Origin: Jimgerdemannia flammicorona
Taxonomy: Eukaryota > Mucoromycota > Endogonomycetes > Endogonales > Endogonaceae
Length of the DNA stretch: 11,532 nt
Assembly: GCA_003990745.1 (NCBI GenBank)
Contig: RBNI01006268.1
Span: 1-11,532 of the forward strand
Direction: 5' to 3'
The notes beneath the pieces were generated by a model, which worked only from the letters and a program-made list of their open reading frames with translations, did no database searches and was not told where the DNA came from. Positions within the stretch are counted from its first letter, which is position 1; each line of letters starts with the position of its first letter. A program made the translations under genes and the position numbers. This document shows, piece by piece, positions 1 to 6,985 of the stretch.

Positions 1-123
1 TAAATTTAACTAAATCAAATATATAATTAGTTTAATATATAAGCTTATTATAACTTTATTTAATATAAATAAATAAATATTTTGTAACAGTTTATTATAT
101 AATAACAAGTTACTGAAAATTAC

Positions 124-203
124 AATAGAATTTTCAATAGAATTTTTAATAGAAATGCCAACAGAAATTATAATAGAATTTATAATAGAAATTTTAATAT
201 AGT
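124..203. repeat. 12-bp minisatellite, about 6.5 copies
   Basis: The motif AATAGAA (once AACAGAA) recurs exactly every 12 bases at 124, 136, 148, 160, 172 and 184, with a degenerate unit at 196. The last five bases of each unit vary (TTTTC, TTTTT, ATGCC, ATTAT, TTTAT, ATTTT). No gene context is visible. Confidence 0.8.
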
Positions 204-211
204 AGTTATAT

Positions 212-235
212 TATATATATATATATATATATATA
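212..235. repeat. (TA)12 microsatellite
   Basis: An uninterrupted TA dinucleotide run immediately right of the 12-bp minisatellite. Confidence 0.95.
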
Positions 236-289
236 GTATAATTATATAAAGATATACATATCTAGTATATCATATTTAGCTATAGTCTC

Positions 290-480
290 AAATCTGTATA
301 AATATTCTCTATATTGAGTATATTATAATCTTAGCTCTACTTTCTTCTCTTAAGAATAAAGAAGTATTTTTATCAAAAACTCTCAGATCTAACTTATTAA
401 TAATTCTAAGTCTGATCAACTTAGAATATAAGTATAGTATCTCTACTTAGTATAAGAACTTAAAAGTAATACTTAGAACT
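290..480 (+). repeat. possible decayed LTR related to the LTR at 638
   Basis: Several landmarks occur in the same order as in the LTR at 638-1042: GTATAAATAT (from 296, versus 891), GAATAAAG (354, versus 916), CTCTCAGA (380-387, versus 938-945), then AAGTAT, ATCTCT and CTTAG blocks. The spacing differs, with 50 bases between TATA box and AATAAA here against 17 there, so it would have to be a diverged relative rather than a second copy. Shared AT-rich composition makes some chance matching likely, hence the modest confidence. Confidence 0.35.
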
Positions 481-510
481 TAGTACTTTCTTATAAAACT
501 TAGAACTTAG
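471..510. repeat. ACTTAGAACTTAG direct repeat pair
   Basis: The 13-mer ACTTAGAACTTAG is present at 471-483 and again at 498-510, 27 bases apart. Each copy is itself two ACTTAG units. No function is apparent. Confidence 0.75.
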
Positions 511-675
511 AGTTGATAGTTATCTTAAATTATCTATAATATATTAATTCTATCAGTATATAGTCTTATTACAATTTAGTAGTAGTAGAAGTTTCTTCTA
601 CTTATAAGTAATCTCTCTCAAGAATCACTACAAATACTGTAACACTTTAGCATAGTTTATTTCTTTTCTCTATCT

Positions 676-688
676 TTCTTGAATATTC
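676..688. promoter_or_regulatory. Three-unit heat-shock element (TTCnnGAAnnTTC)
   Basis: TTC-TT-GAA-TA-TTC is a perfect three-unit alternating site for heat-shock transcription factor. It lies in U3 of the element I LTR, about 200 bp upstream of the TATA box. Confidence 0.5.
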
Positions 689-771
689 TATAACCTTCCA
701 GCACTTTCTACATACTTAGAAATTCCCTTCTTGGCACCAAGCATTAACTAGTACTTATTTAGCTAGTTACA

Positions 772-784
772 GAATATTCTGGAA
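772..784. promoter_or_regulatory. Second three-unit heat-shock element (GAAnnTTCnnGAA)
   Basis: GAA-TA-TTC-TG-GAA is a perfect three-unit site, 96 bases after the first and about 108 bp upstream of the TATA box. A two-unit site (GAA-CT-TTC) follows at 827-834. Two perfect sites plus a half array in one 405-bp LTR suggest, without proving, stress-responsive transcription. Confidence 0.5.
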
Positions 785-891
785 ACTTGTAGAACTTTAT
801 TTGTCATTATTTATCATCTTTGCTGAGAACTTTCCTCTTGGCATTTTCTTTTGATTTCTCAGATCCTTCCAGATCCTTTCTTCAGATCTTG

Positions 892-899
892 TATAAATA
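892..899 (+). promoter_or_regulatory. TATA box of the element I LTR
   Basis: TATAAATA followed by a C-run (TATCCCC). It marks the probable U3/R boundary shortly downstream. Confidence 0.6.
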
Positions 900-916
900 T
901 CCCCTTTGTTCTCATG

Positions 917-922
917 AATAAA
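917..922 (+). promoter_or_regulatory. AATAAA polyadenylation-type signal in the element I LTR
   Basis: Canonical hexamer in the sequence CATGAATAAAGTC, downstream of the TATA box and 120 bp before the LTR end, as expected for R/U5 of an LTR. Confidence 0.5.
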
Positions 923-1044
923 GTCTCAGAATATTTTCTCTCAGAAATCCTTCGAGAACACTTGAATCCTTAAGTATCTCTTTGAGCTACTTAGGACCAC
1001 TAGAACTAGTCACTTCCTTATTTAGAAACTAGAACCATTATACT

Positions 1045-1056
1045 TGGTAGCAGTGG
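1045..1056 (+). other. tRNA primer-binding site of element I
   Basis: TGGTAGCAGTGG lies two bases after the LTR end. TGG pairs with the universal tRNA CCA tail. TGGTAGC also starts the site used with initiator tRNA-Met in yeast Ty3, so a Met-type primer is plausible; the remaining bases were not matched to a specific tRNA. Confidence 0.65.
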
Positions 1057-1080
1057 TTAAGTTACACCTAGTCTTATTAA

Positions 1081-2142
1081 GATATCAGTCACAACACTAT
1101 AGAGGACAATAGGTGGAATCTTTCATATAGTACCTATGGTCCAGGCAATGCCTCATATAATCAGCAAGAAGAAGAGGAATAGCAAAACCCTACTCAGTCA
1201 AATGGGGCCATCGAGAGTCTTTTGCAGACCACATTAGCTCAGATTGCTCAACTTCAAGAATGCATAGAAAGAAAGGAAAGCAAGGCCCCTGTTTATACCT
1301 CCGCATCTCTACCAATATCAATATACTCGATAGCAGTTACTATTAAGCCTCAGAAGCCTGATACTTTTGATGGTCAAAGAGGAGGACTATCTATCGATGC
1401 CTGGCTTTTCCAATTGGAGCAATATAGAGAACTGACCAATTTGGAAGAAGCAACACTAGTCCAATTCACCACCATACTCCTCTGAGGAAATACTGCAATC
1501 TGGTGGCGAAATAATGTCCAGAATACCAGATTTGCTGACCAGATCAGGACCTGGAATAAATTCTCTGATGCCATTTAAGGCCAATTCAAATCAGTCAACA
1601 GTACCAAGACTATGCGAGACTGCCTGGCAAATGTTAAATAACTCAAGTCTGTGCAAGTATACAATATACAATTCTTGTCAATTCTGCTAGAATTATTATA
1701 TGTCACTGAAGATGAGAAGGTCAACAAGTATATCCGAGGCCTGAAAGGTCAAACTCAAGTTCATATTGAACTAGAAGAACCCAGGGACTTAGACATAGTA
1801 ATGAAGATTGCTGATAGGTTTAATATCATCACCTATGATCACCACTTTGAACAAAAGAGACCACCTTTCAACAACAACCACAAAAGGGAGGAACCTAAAG
1901 TCAGAACTATTGGACCTGCTCCCATGGACCTAGACACCATCGATAAGAATAAGAAAGGCAAGCTTATACCTGAGGAAAAGGAGTGTCTCAAGAAGGCTGG
2001 AGCCTGCTACTTTTGCCATCAGTCTGGTCACATTGCAACTAAATATCCCAAGAAAACTGCCAAACCAAAGAGGATCCTAGTTCTGTCCAAAGACACTCAA
2101 GGTCAATCAGTTGAACAAAAAGTTGTACTCAATTTCATATGA
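1081..2142 (+). pseudogene. gag: Element I gag (capsid and nucleocapsid), broken
   Basis: Gag would form the virus-like particle and package element RNA. A single frame runs from about 1081; no convincing Met start survives, so the start is approximate. Capsid-type sequence includes PDTFDG (about 1362-1379), a Trp-rich stretch at about 1492-1512 and YIRGLKG (about 1729). A CCHC zinc knuckle sits near the C-terminus: Cys at 2005 and 2014, His at 2029, but the fourth ligand at 2044 is Tyr (TAT). Cys-to-Tyr needs one G-to-A change (TGT to TAT). Stops fall at 1180 (TAG), 1483 (TGA), 1576 and 1639 (TAA) and 2140 (TGA). The stop at 2140 need not be the ancestral end, because the frame continues directly into the dUTPase domain. 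The family call is secure, and the protein is not functional as it stands. Confidence 0.85.
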
Positions 2143-2562
2143 GTCAACCCCAAGGCCCAGATCCCTCAAACACAGTCAAAAGGAGCCATTGGTTTGGACC
2201 TTCAAGCAGTACAATAAGTCACTATTCCTGTACATGAAAGAAGGCTCATTCCAACTGGCCTTTCAGTTGAAATCCCCAAGAAATATTATGCAAGGATTGT
2301 ACCAAGATCTGGCCTCAGTTTCAAGCACTTATTAGATATTGGTGCTAGAGTCATTGACTCTGACTTTCGAGGTGAAATGTAAGTCCTGCTAGTCAACCAC
2401 AAGAACCAACTATACACTGTCAATGAAGGAGACAGAATTGCACAGCTCATTCTGGAGCGAGTCACCCTACCAGTTGTCAAAGAAGTCACCAAGCTGTCTT
2501 CAACCAAGCGAGATCAGAAAGGCTTTGGCAGTACTGACAAAGTTGCAAGCATAGCCAAGAAC
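2143..2562 (+). pseudogene. dUTPase domain of element I, between nucleocapsid and protease
   Basis: A trimeric-type dUTPase hydrolyses dUTP to dUMP and pyrophosphate, keeping uracil out of DNA made by reverse transcription. All five family motifs occur in order in one frame: motif 1 GAIGLDLQA (from 2182), motif 2 PRSGL (2302-2316), motif 3 with VIDSDFRGE (from 2350), motif 4 GDRIAQLILE (2428-2457) and the glycine-rich motif 5 GFGSTD (2521-2538). The motif 3 catalytic Asp is present. The usual Tyr there is Phe, and a usual Gly just before is Arg (AGA, one G-to-A from GGA). Two TAA stops break the frame, at 2215 and 2380. The frame is shared with gag upstream and protease downstream, so this was part of the element polyprotein, not an inserted host gene. 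A gag-pro position resembles betaretroviruses rather than lentiviruses. Identification is firm; catalytic competence of the ancestor is inferred. Confidence 0.9.
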
Positions 2563-3036
2563 TGAGCCAATTCAATGCTCATTTTTAAAAGTCTAGTCAA
2601 GGGACAAGAACTAGATGTTCTCATAGACAGTAGAGCTGTTGGGAACTTCATCAACAAGAACCTCATCAATAAGCTCAGGATTCTTACCAAACTAACCAGC
2701 AAGAATAGTGGAGTTGTCACTGCAGATGGCACTACCTTACCAATTGACTCAATTGCTACTAAACTTCCCCTCAAGATCCAGAAGTACTGGGAATGTTTAG
2801 ATTTTGAGATAGCACCACTAGGAGACCATGATCTGATCCTAGGCAAACTCTGGCTTATATAGCACAACCCTCAGATTGATTGGACTAAGAATGAAGTCAC
2901 CTTGATTCAGGATAGAGCCAACATTACCATCAAGCTAGACAAGACTCAGATGAGAACCCCAATTGCTACCCTTTTGGTAATTCAGTTCAAGAAGGCCCTC
3001 AAGAAAGCTATCTGTGCCTTTGTGACACTGATCTGA
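2563..3036 (+). pseudogene. Element I aspartic protease, broken
   Basis: A retropepsin-type protease that would dimerise and cut the polyprotein. The active-site region reads VLIDSRAVGNFI from 2617, with the catalytic Asp at 2626-2628. The Gly of the normal D-S/T-G triad is Arg (AGA at 2632), one G-to-A change from GGA. Downstream are a TADGTTLP flap-like segment (about 2722) and DHDLILGKLWL (about 2827-2859), matching the C-terminal part of gypsy proteases. TGA (2563), TAG (2860) and TGA (3034) interrupt the frame. It shares the frame of gag and dUTPase, so element I seems to have encoded one continuous polyprotein here. Confidence 0.85.
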
Positions 3037-4472
3037 CCAAAGAAAGAAGACAAGAAGCTATCAATTAGTAAAAGTATCAAGTTACTACTGAACAAGTACA
3101 AGGATGTCTTCCCAGACAAACTACCTGGTCTACCACCTTCAAGAGACCATGACTATGAAATCAAGTTGGTACCTGATGCAGCTATACTTAAGAAGAAAAT
3201 ATACTGCATATCTCCACTCGAAATTGAAGCAGTCAAGAAGGAACTCAATGAACTCATTGAGCGAGGAGCCATTTAGCCAAACAAGTCACCCTTTGGTTTC
3301 CCAGTCCTATTTGTCAAGAAAAAGGATGATACTCTATGAATGTGCATAGACTACTGAGTACTCAACAAGATCACAGTCAAGAACCATTACCCACTACTAC
3401 TCATAGATCAAATCTTTAATGCTCTCAAAAATGCAAAGTACTTCACCAAGATTTATCTCACCTCTGGGTATCACCAAATTCGAATCAAGCCAGAAGACAT
3501 ACCTAAGACTGCCTTCATGATACTCTTTGGACTCTACAAATTTCTAGTCATGGCCTTTGGTCTCACCAATGTACCAGCAATCTTTCAAGATCTCATACAA
3601 ACTGTCTTCAAGGATCAGCTCTATATCTTTGTACTTGTATATATTGATTATATCCTGATCTTCAGTAGCACTAAAGAAGAACATCTCAAGCACATCGAAC
3701 AAGTCCTCAAGATCCTCTGTGAGAACAAGCTCTATGCAAAGCTCAAGAAATGTGAATTTTTCAAAGATCAAGTTGAATACCTTAGACACATTGTATCAGT
3801 CAAAGGAATTCAAGTAGACTCAAGGAAATACAAGCCATTGAACAGTGGCCTGTACCAGCAAACCTCACTGAACTCAGATCCTTCCTTGGTCTGGCTGGAT
3901 ACTACTATTGATTTGTCAAGAACTTCTCTAGTATTGCAGAATCTCTGACAAACCTCCTATGAAAGGAACCCAACTCTAACCTCTATGTCCCCTACATCTG
4001 GGATGCTTTCTGTCAACAAGCTTTTCAAGAACTCAAGAACCACCTGACCCATGCACCTGTCCTGAGAAACATAGACCCAAACTTGAAGTTCATGGTTACT
4101 ATAGATACATCTAACTTTGTCATTGGTGTAGTCATTTCTCAAGATAATGATCAAGGACACTGACCTATTGCCTTTGAGTCAAAAAAATTGTCCCCAGCAG
4201 AACAAAAGCTGGCTACTCACGAAAAGGAACTCCTGGCAATCATGCATACCCTCAAGACCTAGTGACACTATCTAGAAGGAGTTGAGTTCAATATGATCAC
4301 TAATCACAGGTCTCTTCAGTATATCAACACTCAATCAACCCTTTCTCGCCAACAAGCCAAGTGGAGTCAACTACTTCAGACCTTTACCCCAAACATCATC
4401 TACAAGTCTGACAAAACTCTAGTTATACCAGATGCACTATCAAGAAGACCTGATCTTGCCACGATCTTATAA
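3037..4472 (+). pseudogene. pol: Element I reverse transcriptase and RNase H, broken
   Basis: Typical gypsy RT blocks: DVFPDKLPGLPP (about 3106), SPFGFPVLFVKKKDD (about 3286), MAFGLTN (about 3550), the catalytic loop (3640-3651), then the RT-RNase H link with LRSFLGLAGYY. Two catalytic Asp are replaced by Tyr. Motif A reads TKIYLTSGYHQI (TAT at 3454; family K-I-D-L), and motif C reads YIDY (TAT at 3649; family YIDD). Both are GAT-to-TAT transversions, unlike the prevailing transitions. A one-base loss near 3828, in an A run, moves the frame. RNase H then follows with TIDTSN, THEKELLAI and TNHRSL and ends near DALSRRP. Stops lie at 3274, 3337, 3355, 3909, 3960, 4161, 4260, 4263 and 4470. Confidence 0.9.
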
Positions 4473-5023
4473 GTCACTATGGTACCTGAATTCCTCAATC
4501 AGATCAAGAAGGTGTATGAATAAGACTCTCTGGTTCTACAAAGGAATACTAAGGAATTCAAGGAAAAGTACACCATCAAGGACAACCTCATATACTATCA
4601 AGACAAAGTATATATTCCTGTCAATTCTGAACTACGGTATAAGATTCTTCATGAACATCATGACTCCACTAGCTGGTCACCTTGGAACTGAGAAGACCAT
4701 CAAGAATATCCAACAAGACTACTACTGGCCAAATATGCTCAAGGAAATCAAAGAGTATGTTCAAAGCTACAATCTTTGCCAAAGAAACAAGTCAAGCAAT
4801 CAAGCATCTGCCAGTCTTCTACAACTCTTGTCAATTCCGACCAAGAAGTTCGAACAAGTCACAATGGACTTCATTGTGCAACTCCCATGAATCAAAACAG
4901 GCTATGATGCTATTGTTGTGTTTGCAGACCATCTCACTAAGATTACAATCACTGAGCCAACCACAACTAATACCACTGCCCCAGAAATTGCAAGAATCTT
5001 CTTCAAGACGTCTTCTATCTGTA
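4473..5023 (+). pseudogene. Element I integrase, N-terminal part only, broken
   Basis: The zinc-binding and first core segment of a retroviral-type integrase. The frame changes near 4665 (one base lost in TGACTCCAC). HEHHD lies just before it and AGHLGTEKT just after (second His at 4678). The C-x-x-C pair reads YNLC: the first Cys is Tyr (TAC at 4768), the second intact (4777). The first catalytic Asp is in MDFIVQLP (4867). Similarity continues through DAIVVFADHLTK and APEIARIFF, then a probable further one-base loss near 5010, and ends at about 5023. The second Asp and the Glu of the DD35E triad are absent. Stops: 4521 (TAA) and 4888 (TGA). Confidence 0.85.
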
Positions 5024-5057
5024 AGAGGGTTGCTTTTTTAGGGTAACCATTACGTAG

Positions 5058-5115
5058 TTCTGGAAGGGTTTTCTGGAAGTTCTGGATATTCTGGAAGTTC
5101 TGGATATTCTGGAAG
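5058..5115. repeat. TTCTGGAAG / TTCTGGATA 9-bp repeat array
   Basis: Five contiguous 9-mers at 5071-5115 alternate TTCTGGAAG and TTCTGGATA, giving an 18-bp higher-order unit. A sixth copy at 5058-5066 is offset by four bases. A degenerate cluster (TTCTGGATG, TTCAGGATT, TTCTGTATT, TTCAGGAAG) occupies 5221-5255. TTCTGGAA is a two-unit heat-shock-factor half site (TTCnnGAA), and the identical octamer lies in the LTR heat-shock element at 777-784. Confidence 0.85.
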
Positions 5116-5283
5116 ACCATTTTCTTATAGTTAAGATCAATTTCATATGGAGTACATCCTCTATGCTTATTGATTTCTAGATTGGGTTGACGTCTCAACC
5201 AAAGTCCTTTTTCAGACTAGTTCTGGATGTTCAGGATTTTCTGTATTTCAGGAAGTTCAAAAAAACTAAGACCAGCTTAGTTG

Positions 5284-5315
5284 AATTGGCGTATCGCTGC
5301 AGACAATACCCAATT
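5284..5315. repeat. Imperfect palindrome outside the element II LTR
   Basis: AATTGG..GTAT on the left mirrors ATAC..CCAATT on the right, around a central TGCA (5298-5301). One bulge and a mismatch separate the arms. It lies about 10 bases beyond the proposed LTR end, so it may be target-site DNA, or a hairpin of an older element. Confidence 0.6.
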
Positions 5316-5397
5316 AGGAAATTTCGTAATGGGGTTAGGAGTAGGACCTAACGGGGAGCAGATTTACTTAAGAGTGGTTTGTGGGTTATTAAATAGG

Positions 5398-5403
5398 TTT
5401 ATT
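5398..5403 (-). promoter_or_regulatory. AATAAA signal in the element II LTR
   Basis: The minus strand reads GAATAAACC, about 130 bases downstream of the TATA box and 73 bases before the LTR end: the R/U5 position. Confidence 0.5.
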
Positions 5404-5530
5404 CGCTATTCATGATATTGCTATACTAGGAGTAGTTGTGTGAAGGGGTATTGTGGGAAAGTGCTCAGGAGTTGTGTTTGGATTGTTCAGATCTGTTCAA
5501 GTCTGAGATTCTGAGGTCTGGGGGAGGGGG

Positions 5531-5538
5531 TATTTATA
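5531..5538 (-). promoter_or_regulatory. TATA box of the element II LTR
   Basis: The minus strand reads AGTATAAATACCCCC, a TATA box followed by a C-run, the same design as the TATA box of element I (TATAAATATCCCC). Confidence 0.6.
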
Positions 5539-5590
5539 CTAGTGAGGGGCTATCTGGACTATGCTAAATATGGATGTAGCACTAAGTGCT

Positions 5591-5694
5591 TTGCTGAGTC
5601 AGAATGCAGTCATATAGTACAAGTGTGATCTGACATATCAAGAGATCGTCTGACTGCTGAGTTAGTTCACAGTCACATCGTACAAGGCTAATCT
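5591..5694 (-). repeat. 63-bp-spaced direct repeat with TGAGTCA sites in U3
   Basis: A 41-bp unit at 5591-5631 recurs at 5654-5694 without gaps, about 30 of 41 bases identical. Each carries a bZIP-type (AP-1/Gcn4) site: TGAGTCA at 5595-5601 and TGAGTTA, one C-to-T away, at 5658-5664. The unit lies just upstream of the TATA box on the minus strand, where enhancers of an LTR sit. Confidence 0.6.
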
Positions 5695-5727
5695 AACTAT
5701 ACTATGACTGCTAATCTATTTATAGGT

Positions 5728-6867
5728 TTACACGCTGTCTGGGTAGTCTTCGATGACATTACCATCGATGAAGTAGTCGTCTAGAAAGAGTGGTTCGCGG
5801 ATTACTTCTCCTTGTTCACTGAGGTAATAATACATTAGGACTTCATCTCCATCCCACAGGATAGCATCGTCTGTATCATATGCTGGATAAGGTGTTGGTG
5901 GGCGAAGGAGGGGTGCATTGTCTTCGCTTTCGTTGGATTCGCTGTCTGCGTACCTTCTATAGGTTATAGCACTATGAGTCACGGGGTTGTAGTAAGCTGG
6001 TGGCTGTGGTTCATGTCATTTGTACTCAGATGGTGGAGTTGTTGGTTTGATCTCGAGGGTTGTCTGGAGGTACAGGTTGTGTTCTCCAGTCTCTTCATTG
6101 TAATTGAAGTAATTGGGGGTGAATGCAGGTTGGTATTCATGCTAGTGGTCATTGTTCCAATAAGTCTCATATGTGGTTATGAACTGTTGTAAGTTCATCG
6201 GCAAGGTTGGCGGTGTGATCAGGGTTGGTAGAGATCCTTGGCTTGAGGTCATGTCAGTGTCAGAGGGATCATTATCTTCTACTTCATCTTCATCGAAGTT
6301 GATTATATCGTAGACGTCCTTCATGGTATATCCAACTTGGGGCATTTGTAGGATGTGGTCATTGGGGTGCAGGAAGGTTCTGTCAGTAGTCTGAACATAC
6401 TCGAGATACTTGTGGTTGAGTTCTTGTATCATGTCATCAATTTGGCCATAAGACAGGGTAGCAACTATTTCGCTGGTAGTAACTCGAAGGCAGGGAATAA
6501 AGGTGCTGTACTCATAGAAGAGTTCTCGGTGTTTGCAGGCGATGAGCTTCTGGTGTTGAGACATCTGGGTAATGTCTGTATCGTGGTGGTGTTCAACCAT
6601 GTCTTCCAGGAGGTGGCCGATCTGATAGTAGCTTGAGATTTGTCCGATCCGGTGAGCCTCATTAAGCATGTTCAGGGCATTCCATCGGGCTTCCACGAAG
6701 TAGAGGAGTGCGAGGCTATGGATATTCATGAGGGGCAGAGGGGGTGTGGCTCGGTTGACAATGGCATTCCAAATGTCAGCGTGGATGCAGTTGTAGATCT
6801 CGGTGGTCATGTTTGTGTGTTTGGAGGTTGTGGTTATTATTTGTTTTGGTTCTCTATTTCGACGCAT
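5728..6867 (-). pseudogene. Unidentified 380-codon frame inside or next to the element II LTR, two stops
   Basis: I do not recognise this family. One frame runs from ATG (6865-6867) to TAA (5728), with TAG at 6142 and TGA at 6016, both consistent with C-to-T of CAG and CGA. The N-terminal third looks helical (NIHSLALLYFVEARWNALN at about residues 48-66). The middle has VGYTMKDVYDIINFDEDEVE (about residues 177-196), turning acidic. The C-terminal half is rich in Pro, Thr, Tyr, Asp and Glu, with PPTPYPAYDTDDAI near its end. There is no signal peptide, membrane helix, Cys/His cluster or catalytic motif, so it is not Env-like. A TATA-like CATATATACTG lies 11-21 bases before the ATG. It is on the same strand as pol, whose end at 7495 is 630 bp upstream. 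It could be an element accessory protein or a captured host gene fragment. That it once coded for protein is likely, from frame length and the C-to-T type of both stops. Confidence 0.55.
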
Positions 6868-6947
6868 CTCAGGGCTCAGTATATATGCATCTGTTCTTGA
6901 TTGGTAAGATTCTGTTTATGTGAACCTTGTGTTCCATGACTTCATAT

Positions 6948-6985
6948 TGACTTAGCTTTGTACACTGTGACTTTTGTTTGACTCA
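6948..6985 (-). promoter_or_regulatory. Paired bZIP-type sites near the LTR start
   Basis: TTGACT(C/T)AGCTTTGT occurs twice, with TGACTCA at 6979-6985 and TGACTTA at 6948-6954 (one C-to-T away). With the two sites near 5600 and 5660 the shared core is GCTGA(G/C)T(C/T)A. They lie upstream of the 6867 reading frame on the minus strand. Confidence 0.4.

Larger units (their letters stand above)
1..637. other. AT-rich non-coding flank
   Basis: No supportable gene is present. The DNA is overwhelmingly A and T, with many TA steps and few CpG. It holds a 12-bp minisatellite, a TA microsatellite, ACTTAGAACTTAG direct repeats and a possible decayed LTR, all listed separately. Such composition next to mutated retroelements fits an AT-rich heterochromatic block of a fungal genome. 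That interpretation is inferred from composition only. Confidence 0.7.
638..1042 (+). repeat. 5' LTR of element I
   Basis: It begins TGTAAC and ends TTATA, two bases before the primer-binding site at 1045. TGTAA and TTATA become perfect 5-bp inverted ends if the last C-to-T change is reversed, which fits the mutation pattern elsewhere. It holds a TATA box (892-899), an AATAAA signal (917-922) and heat-shock-type sites upstream of the TATA box. The 405-bp length is usual for Ty3/gypsy. The start is less certain than the end, because no second LTR is available for comparison. Confidence 0.65.
638..5023 (+). mobile_element. Element I: decayed Ty3/gypsy retrotransposon with dUTPase, 3'-truncated
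   Basis: Order seen: LTR, tRNA primer-binding site, gag with zinc knuckle, dUTPase, aspartic protease, RT, RNase H, start of integrase. RT and RNase H before integrase is the Ty3/gypsy order. Homology continues through two frame changes (near 3828 and 4665). I count about 21 in-frame stops: 11 TGA, 6 TAA and 4 TAG. Nearly all are explained by a C-to-T change of CGA, CAA or CAG, or G-to-A of TGG. Recognisable integrase stops near 5023, before the second catalytic Asp; no C-terminal integrase, chromodomain or 3' LTR follows. The element cannot be autonomous. Its lineage differs from element II, which lacks dUTPase at this place. Confidence 0.9.
5024..5324. other. Junction between the two retroelements, no gene
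   Basis: This 300-bp stretch holds two clusters of TTCTGGAAG-like 9-mers and a palindrome, listed separately. A minus-strand frame reads through the 9-mers (about 5030-5198) and includes a short TPYEIDLNY stretch faintly like integrase C-terminal sequence, but this is too short and unsupported to call a gene. It may be the remnant of another element into which either retroelement was inserted. Confidence 0.5.

Noticed and set aside
124..203. CRISPR-like array
   Set aside because: The 12-bp units are directly tandem with no spacers, and the context is a eukaryotic retroelement region.
582..605. Hairpin GTAGAAGTTTCTTCTAC as a terminator or small RNA
   Set aside because: A short inverted repeat in AT-rich DNA, expected by chance and without other support.
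1180..4890. Stop-codon reassignment (TGA as Arg, TAA/TAG as Gln) to explain the many in-frame stops
   Set aside because: Three different stops would each need a new meaning, TAG also stands for Trp at 4260 and 7591, and frameshifts and active-site losses occur too. Decay by C-to-T mutation explains everything more simply.
4902..5198. Minus-strand frame with Q-N-F/Q-N-I repeats and TPYEIDLNY
   Set aside because: It overlaps element I integrase on the other strand, and its repeats are just the 9-bp array read in frame. The integrase-like stretch is too short to support a gene.
5728..6867. Envelope gene after pol
   Set aside because: No signal peptide, membrane helix, cleavage site or cysteine pattern is visible; the protein is acidic and Pro/Thr-rich.
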